Shown one piece after another: positions 36,700-48,509 of a stretch of DNA of 64,000 bases. Positions within the stretch are counted from its first letter, which is position 1, and every line of letters begins with the position of its first letter. The translations under genes and the position numbers were made by a program. The notes below the pieces were generated by a model. That model was not told where the DNA came from. It was given only the letters and a program-made list of their open reading frames with translations, and searched no databases. The stretch is from Tachypleus tridentatus (taxonomy: Eukaryota > Arthropoda > Merostomata > Xiphosura > Limulidae), in the NCBI RefSeq assembly GCF_004210375.1, contig NC_134834.1, positions 152,429,009-152,493,008 of the forward strand, read 5' to 3'.

Positions 36700-37640
36700 C
36701 TTTCAACGTATTAGATACACACAACTTAATCTTCTACATCTGCGTATTACATACACACAACTTGATCTTCCACACATACGTATTACAGACACACAGCTTG
36801 ATTTCTACATAGACATATTACAGACACACAATATGACCTTCTAACTCAAATATTACAAACATAGAACTTGATTTTCTACATCTACGTATTACACACACTT
36901 ATCTTCATCTTCTACATCTAGGTATTAGAGATATAGAACTTGTTCTTCCATATCAATTTATTAGAAACACACAACTTGATCTTCCACATCTACGTATTAG
37001 AAACACACAACTTGATATTCCACATCAAGTTATTAGAAACACACAACTTGATATTCCACATCAAATTATTAGAAACACACAACTTGATCTTCCATATCTA
37101 CGTATTAGAAACACACAACTTGATATTCCACATCTACGTATTAGAAACACACAACTTGATCTTCCACATGTACGTATTACAAACATAAAACTTGATCTTC
37201 ATTATCAACTTATTAGAAACACCCAACTCGGTCTTCTACATCTACGTATTATAGATACACAACTTGATTTTTTACATCTACGTATTACAAACACACAACG
37301 TTGTTTTCTACATCTACGTATTACAAACACACAACGTTGTCTTCTACATCTACGTATTACAAACACAAAACTTGATCTTCATTATCAACTTATTAGAAAC
37401 ACACAACTCGGTCTTCTAACTCAACGTATTAGAGACACAGAACTTGATCTTCTACATCTACGTATTACAAACACACAACGTTGTCTTCTACATCTACGTA
37501 TTACAAACACAAAACGTTGTCTTCTACATCTACGTATTATAGATACACAACCTGATCTTCTACATTACGTATTACAAACACAAAACTTGATCTTGTAAGT
37601 CAACGTATTACAAACGCACATCGTAATCTTCTACATTTAT
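36700..37640. repeat. 36-bp tandem sub-array, about 26 copies
   Basis: The unit reads ATTAGAAACACACAACTTGA, TCTTCTACATCTACGT, repeating every 36 bp. Because 36 is a multiple of three, the plus strand shows a 12-residue periodic translation (LETHNLIFHIYV) at 36,940-37,188, which I regard as non-coding. Variants swap ATCTACGT for ATCAACTT or ATCAAGTT. Confidence 0.93.
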
Positions 37641-38910
37641 TCAAAACTATTTGGGGAACGGTGATTTGATATACATTTTAAACGTGTTACAAACACATAA
37701 CTCAATATTATCTTTTCTTTACACATTTGAAACTCACTAACGAGTATTATTTTTCACGTACTTTTACAAATAGCGCACTCTTAACATTAACTTGTCCTTC
37801 TACTTATTAACGGTTTAGAAATACACCGATGAACATTAAATGGACCAACAACTATTTATACATTAGAGATACATAGTTGAACATTTGCTTGATCTTCTAT
37901 CTTTTATATATCTAAAACTCTCTGAGGAACATGAATTTGACAAACTTCATTTTATGCATTAGAGATAGATAATAGAATTTTAACTTGACTCTCTCCGGTT
38001 AACACATGCGAAACTCATTAACGAGCTTTATGTTCATCACTACATTTTACGGATAAGAGGCACACTAATAAACATTAACATAACCTTCTGCTTATTATTG
38101 GATTGGAGATACAATGATGAATGTTAAATGGATCTTTACTGTTTACACGAGGAAATACACTCATGAACATGAAGCTGATTAACTACTTTTACGTATTAAA
38201 GCACACTGATCAACGTTAACTTGATTTACTTATTGATGAATTAGAGATGTACTGATGAACATTAAGTTGATCGATTTTTTTGTTGGATTAGAGCAAGATT
38301 AAAAGAACGTTAACCAGACCTTCTACTACTAACGAGTGGGTGGGTTACTGATAAACTTTAAACTGGGTAACTACTATTTAACGCGTTAGAAACACACTAA
38401 TGAACATTACCTACTACTTCATTATCGAATAGAATAGGAGATACACTGATGAGCATTAAGTTGATGAATTACTTTTACGCAATATAGAAACTAATATTAA
38501 CAATCTCGTATTTATTATTGTCTTGATGTATACTGAGGATCATTAAATTGATCAACTAATTTTATTGCACATTAAGAACACACTAAGGAACATTAAATAG
38601 ACATTTTACTTTATGATTGTGTTGGAGATATACTGATTGACATTGATTTCATGAACTACTTTTCTTGCCACTCATTTTTTACAGTTTAACAGCCTTCATA
38701 TGTAATGAATTGTGTTCCACTCACACTCAAAATATACAAACATGTTTTGAAATATAAATTCTCTGGCATCTTTTGTAATTGTGTAGCTTTGTTTTTAACA
38801 ACAAATAAACAAAAGCTAGTTGTTTTAATTTAGAACACTAATATTAAACGAAAACACAGAAGATTGATTACTAACTGATTCAGAACAATATTCGAGAAAA
38901 AAGGTAACTG

Positions 38911-39024
38911 CGGCTGGTATAGCGGTAAGTCTACGGATTTACAACGCTAAAATCAGGAGTTTCATTCCCCTGGATGGACTCAGCTGATAGCCAGATGTCG
39001 CTTTGGTATAAGAAAACGCACACA
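38911..39024 (+). mobile_element. tRNA-derived SINE (type B)
   Basis: The head is GCGGCTGGTATAGCGGTAAG (A box), CTACGGATTTACAACGCTAA and AGGAGTTTCATTCCCCTGG (B-box region). The tail is CAGCTGATAGCCAGATGTCG and CTTTGGTATAAGAAAACG. It is the most complete type B copy in the window, and ends in a CA-rich stretch. Confidence 0.8.
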
Positions 39025-39249
39025 CACATACTCGAGAAAACGAAATTCCATATTTTATTTTTCTTACTTAGGAAGATGAACAATTTTGGTTTACCTAGAT
39101 TTTCAAATACACGTACTTGGCGCGCGTGTAGAAACTATCTTTAGCATATCTGTACTCTCCCATGGAAAATGTTCAGGTTTAGAAATACCTGGGATACGTC
39201 TCCCACATTGATGTTTTGGGTCACCAAATGTGGTGAGTAATGCAGGTAT

Positions 39250-39376
39250 TTGTTTTTTTGTTTTTGAATTTCGCACAAAGATACTCAAGGCTACCTGTGC
39301 TGGCCGTTCCTAATTTAGCAGTGTAAGACTAGAGGGAAGGCAGCTAGTCATCACCACCGCCAACTCTTGGGCTACA
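39250..39376 (-). mobile_element. SINE type A, truncated, minus strand
   Basis: Only the 3' half of the element is present: GAATTTCGCACAAAGATACT, CCTAATTTAGCAGTGTAAGA, GGAAGGCAGCTAGTCATCAC and CAACTCTTGGGCTAC, where it stops. The head is missing, which is what 5' truncation during LINE-type reverse transcription would give. Confidence 0.88.
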
Positions 39377-39763
39377 TTACTTCAAACGTTGTCTTATGTT
39401 ATAGAGAACTTTACTAAAAAAATCACCCTTGTTTTAAGTTGATTTCAGTCTTTCTTATTAAACTCAGTAAGTTGTGTTACATTTCTTTCCGTTTCTCTAG
39501 TTATTTTGGTTGTTAATCTTATCACAGTTTCTCAGAAAGGATGAAGTAATCAACATAATGCCAGAAATATTGTCTCAAAACAGAATCAGAGCAAATGAAA
39601 TCCATGAAATACTTTGCCCTCACTCACAATCAGAAAGAACTCTTGTACTGGGATTTGGATAATAAGTTTAATATGACCTTAACGTGTAGACACTAGGATG
39701 TTAAAACTACTTTGTTTTAATTGTGTAATCTCAGACCATAAACTCCTCGGAGTTAAGAAGGTT

Positions 39764-39998
39764 TTTTTTTGAATTTTGCGCAAAGCTACAAAGAGGGCTT
39801 TCTGCCCTAGCTGTCCCTAATATAGTAGTGTAAGACTAGAGTGAAGGCAGCTAGTCATCACCACCCACCGCCAACTCTTGGGCTACTCTTTTACCAAAAA
39901 ATAGTGGGATTGATCGTCACATTATAACGTCCCCACGGCTGATAGAACGAGCATGTTTGGAGTCGAACGCCTTAACCCAATGGTCTATGCCGGGCCAC
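39764..39998 (-). mobile_element. SINE type A, minus strand
   Basis: The T-run is followed by GAATTTTGCGCAAAGCTACA and the full body (GGCAGCTAGTCATCACCACC, ACTCTTGGGCTACTCTTTTA, TGATCGTCACATTATAACGT, CCCCACGGCTGATAGAACGA). The head is shortened, with the B-box segment mostly deleted and CGCCTTAACCCAATGGTC retained. Confidence 0.9.
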
Positions 39999-39999
39999 C

Positions 40000-40531
40000 C
40001 TCGACGTTAAGAAGGTAACAGTTTGTTGAAGTTCGATGATTCTGAGAATTTAGAGTGATCTAACATTTAAGTTTTTAATACTGGTATACCATATTTGGTT
40101 TTGTACATTTGCTGATGGTTCTGAATTTCAGTAAATGTTAAAGATTTTGAGCTTAAAATCATAAATTAGACAAAATGTATTTACATTTGTTACACTAATC
40201 TCACTAATTTGCAATGCTTTTAGTTGAGTAATATTTAAATGTTGGACTTGAATTATTAGAAGAACAGAAGCAGGGATAATATCTTCTTAATGAAAATTAC
40301 ATTAGTAGCTAAAAAAAGTTAATAGTATTTGATTCGTTCTATTGAAATGTACAAAAGAGGTAATTGTATTACAGTGTAAATTTACATACTGATCAATAAA
40401 ATGGTTCTAGAATGTTTCCCACTAGAGGGAGTCGATCGAAAATGTTCAGATAAAATTTGGTTGATTCGATCAAGCAACAACAAAAAATCTTTCTTATAGC
40501 ATTTTACTGTATGGTGTTTGGTTCCACACAG
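40000..40531. other. Intergenic up to the gap, no gene recognised
   Basis: AT-rich sequence with no recognised element. Confidence 0.4.
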
Positions 40532-41031
40532 NNNNNNNNNNNNNNNNNNNNNNNNNNNNNNNNNNNNNNNNNNNNNNNNNNNNNNNNNNNNNNNNNNNNN
40601 NNNNNNNNNNNNNNNNNNNNNNNNNNNNNNNNNNNNNNNNNNNNNNNNNNNNNNNNNNNNNNNNNNNNNNNNNNNNNNNNNNNNNNNNNNNNNNNNNNNN
40701 NNNNNNNNNNNNNNNNNNNNNNNNNNNNNNNNNNNNNNNNNNNNNNNNNNNNNNNNNNNNNNNNNNNNNNNNNNNNNNNNNNNNNNNNNNNNNNNNNNNN
40801 NNNNNNNNNNNNNNNNNNNNNNNNNNNNNNNNNNNNNNNNNNNNNNNNNNNNNNNNNNNNNNNNNNNNNNNNNNNNNNNNNNNNNNNNNNNNNNNNNNNN
40901 NNNNNNNNNNNNNNNNNNNNNNNNNNNNNNNNNNNNNNNNNNNNNNNNNNNNNNNNNNNNNNNNNNNNNNNNNNNNNNNNNNNNNNNNNNNNNNNNNNNN
41001 NNNNNNNNNNNNNNNNNNNNNNNNNNNNNNN
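40532..41031. other. Assembly gap, exactly 500 N
   Basis: A run of 500 undetermined bases. The round length suggests a placeholder of unknown true size. The apparent long frames across it are artefacts of N. Confidence 0.99.
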
Positions 41032-41360
41032 TTTGTGTGTGTAGAAAGTTGCTGGAAGGTTTGGTAACTTAAAACTGACATTGTTAGAAAAGTCCAGTGT
41101 TCTATTCCAGTAAGGTATGTTTATGTCAGTAGTGTGTTATATTTTTCCTATACAAAATCAGTGGGATATCTCTCATTGGATCACCCTGTATATCTGATTT
41201 ATGGAAAGCAGGAAATTGGAAAAAAACATCACAGTGATCAGTTATTGGTCAACAAAACTAGCTCAATCACCATGGGAACAACATGCATATTCAGATAGCA
41301 CAAAATATCCATTTCCTTTAAAATTCCATTATGTTTACAAACATGAACCTTAGTGTAATA

Positions 41361-41602
41361 CAGGGTGTTCGGAAAGTCACTGTGCACTTATATGTATATA
41401 TTAACAGACATGTTTCAATATAGAATACAGGAGGTGAATATGAATGACAATTATAAACAACGTTGAAAGTGACCCCTGTTGGCATCAATGCAGGCCTGGA
41501 TCTTTCTTATTTTGTTTCTAAACACTGCTATCAGTTGCTGGCTTGAAATAGACTGAATAAAATATGATTACAAAACTGCACAGTAACTTTCGAAACACCC
41601 TG
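41361..41602. mobile_element. Tc1/mariner-type MITE (242 bp) with transposase tail
   Basis: The terminal inverted repeats are CAGGGTGTTCGGAAAGTCAC at the left and, reading inward from the right end, CAGGGTGTTTCGAAAGTTAC. Both continue into TGTGCA / TGTGCAG, giving about 26 bp with three differences. A TA dinucleotide flanks each side (41,359-41,360 and 41,603-41,604), as expected for Tc1/mariner insertion. Inside, the minus strand from about 41,540 to 41,455 encodes KIRKIQACIDANRGHFQ and then a stop, which resembles the C-terminal end of a mariner-type transposase. It is therefore an internal-deletion derivative and not autonomous. Confidence 0.9.
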
Positions 41603-41609
41603 TAAAATA

Positions 41610-42680
41610 GCATTTTTCCATGTATGTCTTCATAATAGTCAATAAATTACAAGAACATTATAAATATATTAGAAAAAAACTGCTTATAGATTAAATGAGA
41701 ATGTTACCCGATGCTGATATACATTTTTATGGTTATGATAATACTTAAACCTTTTTACATGCAATTATTTCACAGCATGTGTCAAAATTGTTGATTTTTG
41801 GATTGTTTAAGAAAATAAATATTAATAAATCTTAAAGCAGGACTGATAACTGCTTAAATAATGTGATTACTTATGAATGTATTTGATCTTTAACAAAACA
41901 GTTTTGATGATATATTATTGATGAAATATTATTGCAAAGTAGTCTGCATATAAAAAATTAATATATTGTAACTGCCTAAACTGCTTGATACTACTATATT
42001 TGTATGAGTTGTTAGATTTAATAATTTTTTAAAATTTAAATTAACAAGTCCTAAGAAATATGTCTGTTGGCTAATTATTAATTAGTCAACAGTATACTTT
42101 ATATACTTATAAAAATCCAGTTAGTTGCAGATATATGTTTAACTAATTGAAGAAATTTCTATATATTATTGTATTATATAAAATGCATTTCATAATATGT
42201 AAAATATTTTAATTCATTGAACCTGTAAAATAATTAGCTTTTTATAAACTACAAAACAACAATAAAAAGCAAAGCAGTGTTTTTCTATCTTTTACAGAAA
42301 TTTATAGATTTATAGTAATTCTAAGAACTTGGGTGAAAGTAAAAAAAGCATATGTTGCAGTATGTCAGTCAGCTGTTAGTGTTTATGAGGCTTTTCACCC
42401 AATACCAGGCCACCTGGGACATCTCAAACATAGTAATGGCATAGGCACTATTTACATCACCAATATTCATGAATAATTACTGTTATGGTGTGAGATAGAT
42501 TAAATGAGTAAATTGTGATTATAACAAATTCTATCCAAGTCAGTTACATATGTAATACTACAAAATGAAAGTTGTGCAATCTTACAAAGAGGGCTCATAA
42601 TCAATGATGATGAGAAAACCCACTTGTAGCGAAAATTATATATTTAAAACAACTGGTATGGGTGAGAAAGCACTGTAGTA
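41610..42680. other. AT-rich intergenic, no gene recognised
   Basis: Only simple AT-rich sequence was recognised. The last 60 bases probably belong to the repeat carrying the hairpin that follows. Confidence 0.4.
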
Positions 42681-42687
42681 GAGGGTG

Positions 42688-42729
42688 AACAACGTTTCAA
42701 CAATGACCGAAGAAGGTCAAAGCGTTGTT
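42688..42729 (+). ncRNA. Hammerhead-like hairpin, probable Penelope-element terminal relic
   Basis: The outer arms AACAACG (42,688) and CGTTGTT (42,723-42,729) are complementary. Inside them an inner stem GACC/GGTC encloses the loop GAAGAA. The order of outer stem, ATGA, small stem-loop, AAA, outer stem is that of a minimal hammerhead ribozyme of the kind carried by Penelope-like elements (established for that group). The core is damaged: the invariant CTGATGA is reduced to CAATGA and the GAAA to CAAA, so cleavage activity is unlikely. It could instead be an unrelated palindrome. Confidence 0.35.
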
Positions 42730-42734
42730 TCCTC

Positions 42735-44400
42735 CCCACTCATACTCTCTTTTTTTTTTTACATATACAAGATATGCTCATAGTTGTAATATTGCTTAGC
42801 TGCGGCTATCAATTGACAAAATACACATTACTACAAAATATTTTTTTACATGCAATGTAATGCAGCTTGATATTCATGTAATCAGCAAGAATTAATACAT
42901 GATACAACTACTGCCTTTTACATAGTTGCTGCTGTAGCTGAAAGATTACATTCTACACTGACAAGGGGTGATTATGTAACATGCATACTTAAGTAATAAT
43001 GGTATTTATATAAATGTAATTGAGTTATGTATTGACTAAAAGCAGGTGTATGTTGTTATTACACATTATGTGGTTGGCAGACAGGACTAAATACACATTT
43101 TATATGTAGTTTACTTACAATGGAAAATGTGCACTTCCACAATGAAGATAATATAGATGAAAAATAAAACCCATCTTGTGACTCAGAACAGACTTTGTGG
43201 TTTCTTGAAACAAATACTTCAAGTCTAAATCTCATTCTTTTGCCCATTTGCCAGCTTTCCCAAGTGGGGGCTTATAAGCTGGGCTGTCTTAAAATTGAAA
43301 TAATTGAACATCTGGATCTTTCTTGTACCACTGCCCTGATTACTAATTTATAAAATCTATATTTTGTAATTAAGTTAGTGACTAGAAAAGTAAGGTAAAA
43401 TGTAACTTTAAAACTGTTTTATCTCTTTGCATATTATCAGTAACTGGTTAAAGAGAGAGCTGTATCACTGATGTAGTATCAGTCACAAAACTTCGTTTAT
43501 TTATGTAGGACATGATTTATTGGTAATTAAAATCAGCCAATAACAATTTTCCAAAAGTAGAAATGGAAAGCGATGGTGCTAGTATTGGCATTTCTGTATC
43601 ATAAACATACATTAAACCTCGTAATGTCGATCACCCTTTGTAAGTTACTAAAGCAGAACTTCATAGAGCCCATGCATCAGTGTGATCTTAAGTCAAATCA
43701 TATTCTTTGTCAATAGATGGCATCCTAAACAGCTTAATTATGATATTATACACTGCTTTAGATTTCCTAGACTTCCTGTTTCAAGGTCATTGTTGATGGC
43801 TGACTATGCCTACCTATACCTATAGCATAGGTATGTATAATCTAAGATTGCTTTCTATGGCAAAATATAACTGTTTATAATAAACTGATTTGAGAAAAAA
43901 TATAATTAAACTTTATTACTCAGGGAAATATAATTCAATATGGTGAATTTTTAACAAGGTATGGGGTAGTGAAATGTGTCCAAGATACATCAGAATCAAA
44001 TCTAAATAATGAACTGATATACTTATTGGTTGAAATTATTAAAATTGAATCCCATACAACAAGGTTTTGATAAAATGAAAGTACTGCTACTGGTACAGGT
44101 ATGTAACATCTCAATGTAAAAACTTGAATCTCATTATGAGTCATTGTCTTCTTGAGATGAAAAATGCCACAAACCATGGCAAAGTGACAGTCCAGAAGTA
44201 GACAAAGGATAAAGATAAATGAAGAACAGTATGCCAAATATAAATGTGCACTGTCAAATTAAATGTAGATGTAAAAAGAAAACACAAAATGAATCTACAA
44301 AAAAGTGTGCATAAGATGCTTGGAGAGACCTGGTAGGAGTAGACTTGGAGTTGTAGCCAAGAGTGAAGAGCTGTGAAAAAGAGCTCAAACTGCAGCATAA
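42735..44400. other. Intergenic, no gene recognised
   Basis: The minus frames at 43,935-44,443 are short, overlap each other in different frames and have no motif support. Confidence 0.4.
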
Positions 44401-44463
44401 TCTTTCCACCATTTAATGAGTGCCAGTGCCTTGAGAGAAGCACTTTCTCATCCTTGGCAGGCT

Positions 44464-45450
44464 ATGACCCTAGCCTTGTTGCAAACACTTAAGCACAAGA
44501 AAGCTGTGTATTGTAAACTGATCAATGCACTTGCTGAAGAGTTTACCATAACCACTGTGTAAGTGTCTTATTGGCATCCTCACCTCTGGCTTTGGAAACA
44601 GTTGCCCTGGTTATGAAAGAAATAATACACAAACAAACAAGCACCAACAGGGAAAGAGGATGGCACTAAAAAAAAAAAGTACAAGCAAGACATCTGACTT
44701 CCTCTATCAAAGACTTCTTTTTTTTTCTTTTCTCTGAAGAGTATCTTGATGCAGAGATAGACAAAAGCAAGTTTGCTGAGCTCTGACCAAAACATGTAAT
44801 GCTGATTGACAAGCTAACGCACAATGTTTGTATTTGCAAATACCATGAGAACATCATCACTGCCATAAATGTACTAAATAAGAGTTGCAATAACTTTCAA
44901 TTTATTGCTGTGAACAACCAGACAAATTTATTTCTAGTCCAGCCACAAGAAAATGTTGACTAAACCAGTGCATCAAATGCAAAGATTGCCAAGGTTTCCA
45001 AACTGCATTTAATTTTTTCAGATGCTGATGTTGTAACATGGTACATTTTGAAAAAATGACAATGAGAATAAACTGTGCAAGATTATTGAAGAGAGCACTG
45101 CTGAAGATATTTCAGAAAATATTTGTTCCTTCATTCCTCAATTCATGGAACATTGCTTTGTAAAGTAACAACAAACTGCCAGATACCAGGAAGAAAGGGA
45201 GTCTGCTGGATCTGCATAATTTGATTAATCTTAAAGCTCTGTTTCAGGTGGGTTACTCTAAAAACTATACCTGCAGTTATTAAGAGAAAATTCAAAGTGC
45301 TCATTGGAAGCAAGAACAAGTCAGCCCTTTCACTACAGCTGTTTGGCACTCTGGCAAACTTCACTCAAAGGTTATTGCATCAGACAACTTTACCCATGCT
45401 AAGAGAAACTATACTTGTATACTTTTGAAATTCTCAAGACATTCAGCTAT
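44464..45450 (+). pseudogene. Decayed transposase-like gene (IQSAHW family)
   Basis: Plus-strand pieces in order, with stops and shifts between them: MTLALLQTLKHKKAVYCKLI (44,464), EEYLDAEIDKSKFAEL then stop then PKHVMLIDKLTHNVCICKYH (44,736-44,848), DADVVTWYILKK (45,021), an acidic EESTAEDISENICSFIPQF piece (about 45,088), and VGYSKNYTCSY then stop then EKIQSAHWKQEQVSPF (45,247-45,323). I recall the combination SKFAELRPKHV, NVCxCxYHEN, DADVVTW, and NYT followed by IQSAHW from a repeat-encoded invertebrate protein family without an assigned function. An RNase H-like transposase fold is my inference. The stop after FAEL is TGA where the family has arginine (CGA to TGA). It is broken many times and non-functional. 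Confidence 0.65.
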
Positions 45451-45479
45451 AAAAATAGTTTTTTTACTCCCAGTTTGGT

Positions 45480-46120
45480 TATCCAACTTGCATTTAAGTA
45501 ATCCTCACACTTAAATTATAAACTATTTTTCAGCATTACCTTCTTAATAATTTTTTTTGTTTTGACAAGAAATAAGAATATTATTAATGGCTTTCAACTA
45601 TATTGATTTCAAAAATGATTAATTACATTTTAACTAATGTTTTCTGTAATATAAATATAGTAGGTTGTGAGATGAAAGAAATATAAGTAACACTTTCTTA
45701 AAGGGGAACCTTCAATTAACTTAGTGACAAGGTACCGATGTGAAAAAACACACATACCTATATCCACCCTTACAATCAAACTTTAAAATGGAATTAATAT
45801 ATGTATCAAAATTATAATATGAAGAAATGTACTGATTAACAGAAGTTTAAAGATCTGACTTATATGTAATAAAATACATTCTTTTATCATACTTTCATTT
45901 GAATTATGAATTCTCATTTATTTTGCACTTATAGTAAATGTACATGAACTAATCACAGAAATACTTATTTTTCAATACCAACTTTCCTTCTAGATAAGGT
46001 GATAATTTCATACATTAACAAATTATTTTTCTTTTCTTACTTCTAGCTTTATATATGGTCAAGGGTTAATAATTAAAAACAAGTGCTGTCTTTTGAAGAA
46101 ACATTTATTTATTTAGAAAA
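45480..46120. other. Intergenic, no gene recognised
   Basis: AT-rich, nothing recognised. Confidence 0.4.
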
Positions 46121-46121
46121 T

Positions 46122-46123
<2 letters not shown>

Positions 46124-46167
<44 letters not shown>
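46124..46167. repeat. (AT)n microsatellite
   Basis: About 22 uninterrupted AT dinucleotides. Confidence 0.98.
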
Positions 46168-46169
<2 letters not shown>

Positions 46170-46171
<2 letters not shown>

Positions 46172-48505
46172 CTGTTTGTATCATTAAACAATAATCAAAT
46201 TCATAATTTTTTTCTTTTAAATTGGGAAAAATCACAATGTTTGGAATATTTTTATAAAAGTTCCCACTGAGTGGGACTTACAGGATCTAATAATGAATCT
46301 CTTAAAAATATTCAAAACAAATTCTCACTAACTGCTTGCTAAATGAACAAGATATATTTTTTGACTGGATGAATACCAGTATATTTTAAAATATGGAAAA
46401 CTCAAAAATTTTTTTTACACTGGCTATCCGAAGATGAATAAAACAAATCACTTGTGGATTTACAAGTACATATACTGTAAGTCAGCTTCATGAGTTTAGA
46501 AAGTAATATATTAAGGAATACAACAACAATACCAAATACTTACAGAATGCACTAAAAGTTATATAAAGAATAACTTGAATACATTATGTTTAAAAGAACA
46601 GTTAAAACTCACAATACTGATACTGCAGGAACATTTATTCAACACCTGAAAGGAGTAGCTTTTTTACAGTTTGTTTTATTTAATGCTGTAATTCATTTTG
46701 AAATACTATATTACCACCTTCTATCTTTAATTATTTTTTCTTCATAGTAGTGAAGTTAATCTGAATTTTATTTTACTTTTAAAATAATTCTACTGAAATA
46801 CTCTATTAGAAATAAATACAGTTGCAATTTTGAACTAAAACATGTTTCTAGTGTACTTGCTGTTAAAGCACCACTGCTCAAGAAAAGAAATACTTTAATA
46901 CAACTGCATCCTAATAATACAACACACATTCTTGCAGTTAAAATAAAAAATGACATAACATCAATATAAAAAACAGCAGAGATTCATTTGGTCAACATGT
47001 CATCAACAGGTAGGATTACTAATAAGATTAACAGTTATTTGTAAAGAATGCCTAAAGCCATATTTACAGTTTTGCAATATACATAAGACAAAATCAATAA
47101 ATATTGATGCTTTAAGCCATCTTTGGTAAAATATTTCAAAAGGCCTCTTAATAATTTCACAAATATTAACATCACACTTTTTTGATGCTCAAATTGATTT
47201 TTTGTCTTGATGTATTAAAAAAAATTCATATCTGTAGAATTGTTGCAAGTAACCCTAGTTACAGTAATATGTTATTAGATTGTTTACAGCGCCACTGTGC
47301 ATGCTAACCTATGATAAACAATGTATTATACCAAACAAAATGACTATTTATCAAAGTCTTGCATTTAAATGTAAACAATTACACCTGAAATCAAACAATA
47401 TTATAGGAAAGGTTGGAGCACATACTCCAATGTTTAATGATAAAAGCAACCACAGAAGTTTGTTAAAATCAAACTAAAACCAATGAATTGTACAGAACTT
47501 GTTACACAAAAATCTAAACTATTACAATAAATTCAAAACTGCCGTGGTTTGAAAAATGTTATGGACCTCACATTCCTTATATTCATTACATATTTTTAAA
47601 ATCTATTGTTTATATATGATGCATTAATGGGATAACACATCAAAAGTAAACTAATTCAACTTGAATTTTGTTGTAGTAATCAACTTCAATAATAAAAAAC
47701 TTACCTCATTCTCATTTTGCCCATTCAATAAAATGTAAATATTATTTCAAATACTTTTAATAAACTCTGAATTTGAAAAACTGAAGAAATGTACAAATAC
47801 CACAGACACATGATCTCAGTGGAAAAATCTAAGAAGTGTTATACATAGAATTATCATTTTCTGAAAATAAGTAATGTGATAAAGGTTGAGTAATACATTT
47901 TTCTACAAATACTGTAAAGTACACATAATGCATCTATTTTTCAAAATAATATTTTAAATAGATATTACAATGTAAAAGTATTAGTAATCATAAGCTCTAT
48001 ACAAAATATTATTAAGTGTTTTAAAAGAACAATCAATCTGTAGAAGCTTATTTACATAATTGTAGGATTTCCTTTATATTATCTAATACATTTTTATCCT
48101 GATCCTTCATTCAGAAACTTTTTGTCTATCCGCATCAAAATATTTAGTAGCAAACTGGTTATCAAATGTAGCAGAATATTAGTGTGGTAAGAACCAGCAT
48201 AAAAATAAACCTTATTAGCTTTAGTGAACTGTCTACTATAAGTTGGTTAGCAAATTATAAAAATTTACTACCAATCATCAGTAATATGTTTAGTGCTAAG
48301 TTGGTTATGTAGGCATCACAAAACACATTCAAAACTAAAATGGGAGTTTACCAATCAATAATATCTACAACACTGTCTGTAGTCACATGTTCATAATGCG
48401 TATAGCGTCTTTATAGCATTGTATACATACAAGTATTAGCTTCTCCCAGTTACCTTGAACAAAATATCATACCAGTTTCATAATATCTCCTTTCATAGTT
48501 TCTAT
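46170..48505. other. Sequence 3' of the TMEM179-like gene, no separate gene
   Basis: Downstream of the minus-strand stop codon at 48,510. Part of it may be the 3' untranslated region, but I cannot place a polyadenylation site with confidence. No coding exon was recognised. Confidence 0.4.
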
Positions 48506-48509
48506 CAGT

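Larger units (their letters stand above)
34583..38690. repeat. Second minisatellite region, monomer about 49 bp, interrupted
   Basis: Degenerate monomers follow the pattern CATTAGAGACACACTGATGA, ACATTAACTTGATCTTCTAC, then TTTTTACG or TTATTAACG. A sister form reads CACATTTGAAACTCACTAAT. They run from about 34,583 to 35,650 and again from about 37,640 to 38,690. Between them lie a retroelement relic (about 35,660-36,600) and a more homogeneous 36-bp sub-array (about 36,700-37,640). Monomers are far more diverged than in the left satellite, so this is an old array. Confidence 0.85.

Noticed and set aside
36940-37188. 82-codon plus-strand frame with a 12-residue period
   Set aside because: Direct product of the 36-bp tandem unit; the frame breaks as soon as unit length varies.
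34583-38690. Common origin of the 49-bp minisatellite and the left 50-bp satellite
   Set aside because: Similar unit length and a shared GACAC or GTGTC word on opposite strands, but no longer shared word in either orientation. I treat them as unrelated.
39103-39240. Possible minus-strand exon (GDPKHQCGRRIPGI-like reading) ending near a GT
   Set aside because: Composition is slightly less AT-rich than its surroundings, but I recognise no family, the acceptor side runs into a SINE, and alternative frames look equally plausible.
40457-41081. Three long open frames of 184-195 codons
   Set aside because: They consist almost wholly of undetermined residues from the 500-N gap.
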